A stretch of 64,000 bases of DNA from Anaerolineales bacterium (GTDB taxonomy: Bacteria > Chloroflexota > Anaerolineae > Anaerolineales > Villigracilaceae), in NCBI GenBank assembly GCA_020851785.1, contig JADZCC010000060.1, forward strand, positions 1 through 64,000. Reading direction: 5' to 3'. Each line of letters starts with the position of its first letter. Position 1 is the first letter of the stretch. Shown here piece after piece: positions 58,480-64,000 of this stretch. The notes below the pieces were generated by a model that was not told the origin of the DNA, made no database searches, and worked only from the letters and a program-made list of their open reading frames with translations. The position numbers and the translations under genes were made by a program.

Positions 58480-60243
58480 ATGTCCACTATTGAATTTCCC
58501 GCAGAATTTACCCTGGCTCGAAAAAATAAATTTGATCATTCCAGCGTTGGCCGTTGGATTCTCTCGCATGTGCGCCCGTATTGGGCCATTATGCTAATGA
58601 TCGTCGGCGGCGCAATTGGCAACGCCGTCTTGGCCGTGGTCGTGCCGGTTCTCACCGGCGACGCCTTCAACGCCATGTTGCAAAAACAACCCGACACATC
58701 GGTGTTATTGCCGCTCGCCATCACCCTGGGCGTTTCGCAAATTATTCGCGGCGTCCTGCAATTGGGTCGAAACTTTGGCGCGGAGTTAATGGCCCAAAAA
58801 ATGGAACGCGACATCCGCGACGAGTTGTACCTTTCCCTGCTTGGGAAAAGCATGACCTTCCATAACTTACAGCCCGTCGGCGACACCATGGCCCGCTCCA
58901 CCAACGACGTGCGCGAAGTTAACTACATGTTCAGCCCGGGCGTAAACCTCGTCGTCGGTTCGTTTATGTTCATCCTCATGCCGTTGTTTTTCGGGCCGCG
59001 TTACCATCCTTCGCTCATCGCCGTTCCGGCAATTTTTATCATTATTTATTTCATCGCTTTGGCGCGCTACCTAAAAAACCTTTCCCCTGTCACCGATCAA
59101 GTCCGCGCCACGTTTGGGACGATGAACACGCACCTTTCTGAATCTTTGGACGGCGTGGAAATTATGAAAGGCGCCGCGCAGGAAGACGCGGAAGTGGATC
59201 GCTTCATCGTCAACGCCAAAAAAGTGCGCGACGCCTTTGTGCAACAAGGCGAACTCGAAGCGCGCTACGTGGCCATGCTGTTGCTGGGACTCACCTACGC
59301 GGGCGGGCTGGTTCACGCTCTGTTTTTATTCCGCGCCGGGCTGATTGATATTGGCGCAGTCATCGCCTACTTTGGCATGTTGCAACTTTTGCAATTCCCC
59401 ACCTTCACCTCCACCTTCGCGTATTCGCAAATTTCTTTGGGCGTTTCCTCGGCCCGCCGTATTTTAGATTTGATCAACCGCGAGACCTGGTTGGATCAAA
59501 ACGCCTCCGGGCGGACCTCGACCCTGCGCGGCGAAATTGAGTTTCGCAACGTCTCGTTCAGTTACCCAGGCAGTGAAGCCGCGCTCAAAAACGTTTCCTT
59601 CAAAGTTCAGGCCGGGCAAACGGTGGCGTTGGTCGGCCAAACTGGAGCGGGGAAAACCTCGCTGGCCAAGTTGATCAACCGCACCTACGACGTTTCCGAA
59701 GGCGCTGTGTTGGTGGACGGCGTGGATGTGCGCGAATGGCAACTGGCCGCCCTGCGCGAACAAATCTCCATCATTGAGCAGGACATCTTTTTATTCTCGC
59801 GCTCGCTCAGCGATAACATTGCCTTTGGCAAACCGGGCGCAACCAAAAACGAAGTGATTGCGGCCTCCATCGCCGCGCAGGCGCACGATTTCATCCTCGA
59901 CTTTGACGAAACCTACGCCACGATTGTGGGTGAACGCGGCGCCACGCTCTCCGGCGGGCAACGTCAGCGCGTGGCTTTGGCCCGCGCCTTTCTTACCGAT
60001 CCGCGCGTGCTGATTTTGGACGACTCCACCTCCGCCATTGATTCAGCCACCGAAGATAAAATTCAACGCGCCATCGCCAACGCCTCACGCGGACGCACGA
60101 CCTTCATCATCACGCATCGCCTGTCGCAAATCCGCTGGGCGGATCTAATCATCGTCCTGCGTAAAGGCGAAATTGCGGCCATCGGCTCACACGACGAGTT
60201 GATGCAAACCTCCGAAGCGTATTCAAGGATTTTTCGAGAATAG
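58480..60243 (+). CDS. ABC exporter half-transporter 1 (degenerate Walker B)
   Basis: The 587-residue protein has a six-helix ABC exporter domain (~25-330) and an ATPase domain (~350-587). Motifs: Walker A GQTGAGKTS, Q-loop IIEQDI, signature ATLSGGQRQRVALARAF and Walker B VLILDDSTSAID, where the catalytic Glu is replaced by Asp. The H-loop His is present in IITHRLSQI. It should pair with the protein at 60392, which has the complementary defects, as one heterodimeric exporter. Substrate unknown; the type includes multidrug and lipid transporters. Confidence 0.92.
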   Translation: MSTIEFPAEFTLARKNKFDHSSVGRWILSHVRPYWAIMLMIVGGAIGNAVLAVVVPVLTGDAFNAMLQKQPDTSVLLPLAITLGVSQIIRGVLQLGRNFGAELMAQKMERDIRDELYLSLLGKSMTFHNLQPVGDTMARSTNDVREVNYMFSPGVNLVVGSFMFILMPLFFGPRYHPSLIAVPAIFIIIYFIALARYLKNLSPVTDQVRATFGTMNTHLSESLDGVEIMKGAAQEDAEVDRFIVNAKKVRDAFVQQGELEARYVAMLLLGLTYAGGLVHALFLFRAGLIDIGAVIAYFGMLQLLQFPTFTSTFAYSQISLGVSSARRILDLINRETWLDQNASGRTSTLRGEIEFRNVSFSYPGSEAALKNVSFKVQAGQTVALVGQTGAGKTSLAKLINRTYDVSEGAVLVDGVDVREWQLAALREQISIIEQDIFLFSRSLSDNIAFGKPGATKNEVIAASIAAQAHDFILDFDETYATIVGERGATLSGGQRQRVALARAFLTDPRVLILDDSTSAIDSATEDKIQRAIANASRGRTTFIITHRLSQIRWADLIIVLRKGEIAAIGSHDELMQTSEAYSRIFRE

Positions 60244-60267
60244 GCTTTATCCGCAATAAGAGCAAAC

Positions 60268-60347
60268 CGTCCCGACACTTGCGCCGCGCGCCAGTGCGGT
60301 GAGGCTGGTAAGTATCTTTTGATTTGTTTGAAAAAACCTTCGGGACG
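60268..60347 (+). other. Possible structured RNA between the ABC exporter genes
   Basis: CGTCCCGA (60268-60275) and TCGGGACG (60340-60347) are perfect complements 64 nt apart. Between them CACTTGCGC..GCGCCAGTG can fold, and GTAAG (60309) matches CTTAC (60349) outside. It may be an attenuator or stability element between the two exporter genes, or plain chance. Confidence 0.35.
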
Positions 60348-60391
60348 CTTACTTCAGAGCATATCTAATCAACCATAGAGAGTAGTAGAAA

Positions 60392-62206
60392 ATGGGATTT
60401 TTTTCAGGGTTAAACGACGAAAAATACGACCGTCAATACACAGACCGCGATCTCGTGCGCCGCATGACGCTTTACTTTCGCGCGCAAAAATCGCGCTTAG
60501 TCGGCGCCTCGGGGCTGATCATCCTGCTGGGCATCATCGGCGCGGCCCTGCCGATCGTCGTCAGCAAAGTGGTGGACCTCATTCGCACACAACCGAGCGT
60601 CCAGTCCATCACGTATGTCGGTCTGGCCTTGGTCGGCGTGGCCTTTGGGCTTTGGGGCCTCAACTGGCTGAGGCGGGCGTTAATCATCCGCGCCGTGGGC
60701 GACGTAGTTCTGGAGATTCGTTCACGCGCCTTCCGCGCCGCCGCCGAACACGACCTCTCCTTCTACGATCAATTTTCCTCCGGGCGCATCGTTTCGCGCA
60801 TCACTTCAGACACTAACGACATCGGTCAACTGGTCGTCATCATCACCGACGTCGTCGCGCAATTTTTTCAAGCGTTCATCGTCGCCTACGTGCTTTTCAC
60901 CACCGAATGGCGGCTCGCGCTGTTGCTGATCGCTTTTCTGCCGTTCGTCTTTGCCATCGCTTCGGGCTTCCGCGCTTTGGCCCGGCGCGTCACTAGAAAA
61001 GGCATGAAAGCCATGTCCGACGTGAACGCCGCCGTCAAAGAAACCATCAGCGGCATTTCCATCGCCAAAAACTTTCGTCAAGAAGAAAGCATCTTCAAAT
61101 CGTTCGACGAATCCAATCAGCAGTCGTATCACGTCAACATCCAGCGCGGCTTCGTGCTTTCGCTGGTTTTCCCCGTGCTCAACGCTGTCAGCGGCATTTT
61201 CGTCGGCATCTTAATTTATGTCGGCGGGTTAAGCGCGGCCAGCGGCGCCATCAGCCTCGGCGCGTGGTATCTCTTCATCATGAGTTTGGATCAGTTCTTC
61301 AACCCGGTGTTAAGCCTCACTTCATTTTGGGCGCAGATTCAATCTGGCTTGTCGGCGGCAGAGCGCGTCTTCGCTTTGGTGGACGCAGATCCAAACGTCA
61401 TTCAAAAGGAAACGGCGGATGTGCCGCGTCTCAAAGGCGCGATTCACTTCGATCACATGCACTTTCGCTATGCGGATAAAGAACCGATCCTCGCGGACTT
61501 CAACCTGCTCATTCAACCCGGAGAGACTCTCGCCCTTGTCGGCCACACCGGCGCGGGCAAATCCTCCATCGCCAAACTGATCGCCCGCTTTTACGAATAT
61601 CAACAAGGCAGGTTGTTAATTGACGGGCGCGACATCCGCACTTTTGATTTGGCGCAATATCGTCGTCAACTGGGCATCGTTTCGCAGTCCCCATTTTTAT
61701 TTTCCGGCACGGTCATAGAAAATATTCGCTATGCCGCGCCAGGCGCGCCGGAAGAGGAAATTCGCAAACTTGCCAAAAAGATCGGCGACGGCGAATGGCT
61801 GGAGACCCTGCCCGAAGGCCTGCACACCGAAGTCGGCGAACGCGGCAAGCGGCTTTCCATGGGGCAACGTCAACTGGTGGCGCTCATGCGCGTGCTGGCG
61901 CAGAACCCGGCCATCTTCATCCTGGATGAAGCCACCGCCAGCATTGACCCGTTTACCGAGTGGCAAATTCAGCAAGCTCTAAACTTAATCCTCAAAAACT
62001 CAACCAGCATTTTGATCGCGCATCGGCTATCCACCGTCAAAGCCGCCGACCGGATTGTGGTCATGCAAAAGGGGACGATCATCGAAGAAGGCAATCACAC
62101 GGGCTTGCTGGAAAAGAGCGGTCACTACGCTGAGTTATACAATACCTACTTCCGCCACCAATCGCTGGCTTATGTGGAACAGGCCAAAGAATTGAATGAG
62201 CGCTAG
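60392..62206 (+). CDS. ABC exporter half-transporter 2 (degenerate signature motif)
   Basis: The 604-residue protein has a six-helix domain (~30-340) and an ATPase domain (~370-604). Walker A is GHTGAGKSS, Walker B IFILDEATASID keeps the catalytic Glu, and the H-loop reads LIAHRLSTV. The signature motif, however, is RLSMGQRQ, not LSGGQ. With the partner's intact LSGGQ and altered Walker B, the heterodimer has one working and one degenerate ATP site, as in TM287/288-type exporters. It lies 148 bp after gene 1. No ribosome site is evident. Confidence 0.92.
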   Translation: MGFFSGLNDEKYDRQYTDRDLVRRMTLYFRAQKSRLVGASGLIILLGIIGAALPIVVSKVVDLIRTQPSVQSITYVGLALVGVAFGLWGLNWLRRALIIRAVGDVVLEIRSRAFRAAAEHDLSFYDQFSSGRIVSRITSDTNDIGQLVVIITDVVAQFFQAFIVAYVLFTTEWRLALLLIAFLPFVFAIASGFRALARRVTRKGMKAMSDVNAAVKETISGISIAKNFRQEESIFKSFDESNQQSYHVNIQRGFVLSLVFPVLNAVSGIFVGILIYVGGLSAASGAISLGAWYLFIMSLDQFFNPVLSLTSFWAQIQSGLSAAERVFALVDADPNVIQKETADVPRLKGAIHFDHMHFRYADKEPILADFNLLIQPGETLALVGHTGAGKSSIAKLIARFYEYQQGRLLIDGRDIRTFDLAQYRRQLGIVSQSPFLFSGTVIENIRYAAPGAPEEEIRKLAKKIGDGEWLETLPEGLHTEVGERGKRLSMGQRQLVALMRVLAQNPAIFILDEATASIDPFTEWQIQQALNLILKNSTSILIAHRLSTVKAADRIVVMQKGTIIEEGNHTGLLEKSGHYAELYNTYFRHQSLAYVEQAKELNER

Positions 62207-62227
62207 CCATTCATTTGAAGGCAATAA

Positions 62228-62256
62228 AAAAGCCCATCCGTAATGGATGGGCTTTT
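62228..62256. terminator. Bidirectional intrinsic terminator
   Basis: AAAAGCCCATCC (62228-62239), loop GTAAT, GGATGGGCTTTT (62245-62256). Convergent genes end at 62206 and 62259. Confidence 0.94.
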
Positions 62257-62258
62257 AC

Positions 62259-62939
62259 TTACATATTCGAACGGTCCGACGGCTCCAGGAGTTGTTCCAA
62301 CTGTTTGGCGCCTTCCGTATCCGTAATCGCCAGCACTTCGTCATGCTCTTCAAGTTTGGTATCGCCGCGCGGCAGGACGATCTGTCCTTTGCGAATAATG
62401 GCCGCAATCACGCATTGCTCGGGCAGGCCCAAGTTCTTAAGTTCCACGCCAATCGCTTTGGTGCCGCGCGCCACTTTCTCTTCCACCAGGGCATAACGTC
62501 CGCGACGGAGCTTGAGGAGGGTGATCATATCGCCCAGCGACATTTCCTCTTGAATCAGGTGCGACATCACGTCCGCCTGATCAATCTTTTCGTCCACGTG
62601 GAAGTCTTCGTTAAATAACCAAGCATTACGCGGATTATTAATCCGCGCCACCGTGCGCTTCACTTTGAAGAGCGTCCGCGCCAGATAACAAATCACCAGG
62701 TTGGAAGCGTCGTCGCTGGTACAGGCAATCACCACATTGGCTTTACTTAAACCAGCTTCTTCTAACACGGTGGGGTCGGCGGCGCGTCCTTCAAAAATCA
62801 CCTCGGTGGGCAATTCATGATGAAGGCGGGCCAACAAATCCTTGCGGTGTTCCACTATCCGAATTTCATATTCCTGTTGAATGAGTTGAATGGCAAGTTG
62901 AGAACCCGTCCGCCCGCCGCCTGCAATAAATACCAGCAT
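62259..62939 (-). CDS. TrkA/KtrA-like K+ uptake regulator (RCK), copy 2
   Basis: The 226-residue cytoplasmic protein has an RCK_N Rossmann domain (1-130; FIAGGGRTGSQLA in place of G-x-G-x-x-G, and VVIACTSDDASNLV) and an RCK_C domain (140-215; ARGTKAIGVELKNL). It should gate a potassium transporter in response to nucleotides such as NAD(H), ATP or c-di-AMP. It is third in a leftward unit with another TrkA-like gene (1-nt gap) and a permease. It may form a heteromeric ring with copy 1. Confidence 0.9.
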   Translation of the reverse strand: MLVFIAGGGRTGSQLAIQLIQQEYEIRIVEHRKDLLARLHHELPTEVIFEGRAADPTVLEEAGLSKANVVIACTSDDASNLVICYLARTLFKVKRTVARINNPRNAWLFNEDFHVDEKIDQADVMSHLIQEEMSLGDMITLLKLRRGRYALVEEKVARGTKAIGVELKNLGLPEQCVIAAIIRKGQIVLPRGDTKLEEHDEVLAITDTEGAKQLEQLLEPSDRSNM

Positions 62940-62940
62940 G

Positions 62941-63609
62941 TTAAGCCTCCTGCTTGCCTTGCTTCAATTTTTCGCGCAAAGCGTTCACGCCTTCCAACGT
63001 GGCGCTTACCGTCAATACGTCTCCGGCGACAAGTTTCGCGTCTGGCGCGGGCAGTTCGGCGCGCCCGGCGCGCGTCAGCGCCACGCAAACGACCTTGCCG
63101 CAACCGTTCAACAACTCGGCAATGGTTAAGGCTTCCCATTTTTCAGGGATGTACATTTCGTACATGCCCACTTCGCCGTTGCCCGCCGAAAAAACCGGAT
63201 GGAAGGAGGGGTCAATCAGCAATCCCTGCATCCGCTCCGCGCCCCACGAAGTAGAACTGATAATCTGCATTCCAAAGGCTTCAAGCATATCGCGCATGGC
63301 CGGGTCATAATTTCGCAGGATGACGTTCTGCACGTCCGGATAGTGTGAGCGAATGGCATGACCAATGACCGCGTTCATAATATCTGAATTGGTGGCCACC
63401 GCTACGCCATCCGCCTTTTCGACGCTGGCGCGCGCTAAAGTCTCCGCGGTGAGCGAATCGCCTTCCACAGTCCTTCCGCGAAAATCTGGATGGAGGCGGT
63501 TAAACGCGCTCGCGGCGGAATCCACCACGACGACTTGATAGCCATTTTGGAAGAGTCGGTAGGCCAATTCGGCTCCAAACCTTCCACAACCGATAACGAC
63601 AAAATTCAT
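62941..63609 (-). CDS. TrkA/KtrA-like K+ uptake regulator (RCK), copy 1
   Basis: The 222-residue protein has a clean Rossmann motif (VVIGCGRFGAELAYRL, VVVVDSAA) and an RCK_C domain (~140-215, VPEKWEALTIAELL-type and LVAGDVLTVSATLE). Its ATG overlaps the stop of the upstream permease gene (63606-63609), so the units are coupled. It is less than half identical to copy 2 by eye. Role as above; the transporter it controls is probably the upstream APC-type protein. Confidence 0.9.
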   Translation of the reverse strand: MNFVVIGCGRFGAELAYRLFQNGYQVVVVDSAASAFNRLHPDFRGRTVEGDSLTAETLARASVEKADGVAVATNSDIMNAVIGHAIRSHYPDVQNVILRNYDPAMRDMLEAFGMQIISSTSWGAERMQGLLIDPSFHPVFSAGNGEVGMYEMYIPEKWEALTIAELLNGCGKVVCVALTRAGRAELPAPDAKLVAGDVLTVSATLEGVNALREKLKQGKQEA

Positions 63610-64000
63610 TTGGATGCCTCCTGGGACGCGTCTTCATCTTCGTGGACGTGATACGGCACATCGGTGATGACAATCCCACTTTGAAATTTAAGTTGCGAAC
63701 GTAAAAAATCCGCCGTGTTGGTGTGCAAAGAAGCGGTCACGCGATTCATGGCGACAAACTCCGGCACGACGACGGTGATGATTTCCCCGGCCTGGCGCTT
63801 CTCTGAAATATTGGCGATGTAATCCAACAGCGGCTCGACGAACAAGCGATAGGGCGAATCCAACATCACCAGCCGCACGCCGTCGCCCCAGGTTTGCCAC
63901 TTCTTGCGCACCTTTTCCGCATCGGCTGGCTCCACCACCACATGAATGGCGGTGACATCGTCCGACAACATGCGCGCATAACGAAGCGCGGCCAACGTGC
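63606..64000 (-). CDS. C-terminal part of an APC-type K+ permease (KimA-like), cut by window edge
   Basis: Only the last ~131 codons are present; the frame continues past 64000. The fragment is a cytoplasmic USP-like domain: AALRYARMLSDDVTAIHVVVEPADAEKV, WGDGVRLVMLDSPYRLFVEPLLDYI and ITVVVPEFV. This matches the C-terminal domain of APC-superfamily permeases such as Bacillus KimA, where it binds c-di-AMP. Two TrkA-type genes follow directly, supporting a potassium role. The transmembrane part cannot be seen, so the family call is an inference. Confidence 0.75.
   Translation of the reverse strand, partial: TLAALRYARMLSDDVTAIHVVVEPADAEKVRKKWQTWGDGVRLVMLDSPYRLFVEPLLDYIANISEKRQAGEIITVVVPEFVAMNRVTASLHTNTADFLRSQLKFQSGIVITDVPYHVHEDEDASQEASK

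Noticed and set aside
1..64000. tRNA, rRNA or complete transposase genes
   Set aside because: Reading all gaps over 100 bp showed no cloverleaf with a T-arm consensus, no rRNA-like block and no DDE or HUH transposase motif.

Overview
The window looks like a chromosomal segment of an Anaerolineae-type Chloroflexota bacterium. The organism call is an inference. It rests on the bifunctional homocysteine methyltransferase/MTHFR gene, lipoproteins and a penicillin-binding protein with Thr/Pro-rich stalks, many multipass GT-C type mannosyltransferase-like proteins, a 70-residue GTTYYLHS family protein, and G+C-rich double-hairpin repeats that translate as NPSP/GEG-rich peptides. Most of the window is housekeeping or metabolic. 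I saw no tRNA, rRNA, CRISPR array, prophage or complete transposase.

Layout. 0-5.8 kb: small membrane protein, NYN nuclease-like protein, DUF1232 protein, sugar dehydrogenase lipoprotein, then a leftward PadR-ModA-ModB molybdate uptake operon (no modC seen) and an FmdE-like protein. 5.8-10.7 kb: a SAM-I riboswitch with its own terminator controls a SnoaL-like gene and metH. metH carries two in-frame repeat insertions, one of them bringing a whole DUF559 endonuclease-like domain. 10.9-22.6 kb: five large membrane proteins of the glycosyltransferase C superfamily type, flanking a second methionine-cycle gene (BHMT-MetF fusion), coaX and a polysaccharide deacetylase lipoprotein. 22.8-29.2 kb: class A PBP, MaoC protein and a six-hairpin glycosidase.

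29.5-34.5 kb: a compact rightward operon between two terminators: GT4 glycosyltransferase, a UspA::glucosyl-3-phosphoglycerate synthase fusion, NhaA, and two PstA/DarA-like (DUF970) proteins. It reads as a compatible-solute and ion-homeostasis operon with a probable c-di-AMP sensor. 34.5-44.4 kb: alpha/beta hydrolase, panC, small protein, ssb, a DUF4258/YgiT toxin-antitoxin-like pair, a fumarase/aspartase, a hybrid PAS/GAF histidine kinase, and a three-gene unit (quinate dehydrogenase-like, nucleotidyltransferase, PAP2). 44.6-54.9 kb: DUF711, ArsR/DUF2087 with GIY-YIG, branched-chain aminotransferase, HAD, moaA, PIN-TRAM, cysS, a frameshifted four-helix-bundle gene in AT-rich repeats, rlmB and a GH1 glucosidase. 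54.9-64 kb: membrane protein, sigma-region-4-like protein, DUF1003, an APH(6)-like kinase, a heterodimeric ABC exporter, and a leftward K+ uptake locus (two TrkA-type proteins and the C-terminal end of a probable KimA-type APC permease).

Cross-cutting signals. (1) Two levels of small repeats: a palindromic double-hairpin core (six copies) and a 113-140 bp terminal-inverted-repeat element that houses the core, in either orientation. (2) Many genes have a -10 box 6-9 nt before the start codon, which suggests leaderless mRNAs. (3) Several clear operators and attenuators: a PadR box over a start codon, an ArsR palindrome over a promoter, a SAM riboswitch, and an intrinsic terminator embedded in the 5' end of a coding sequence.
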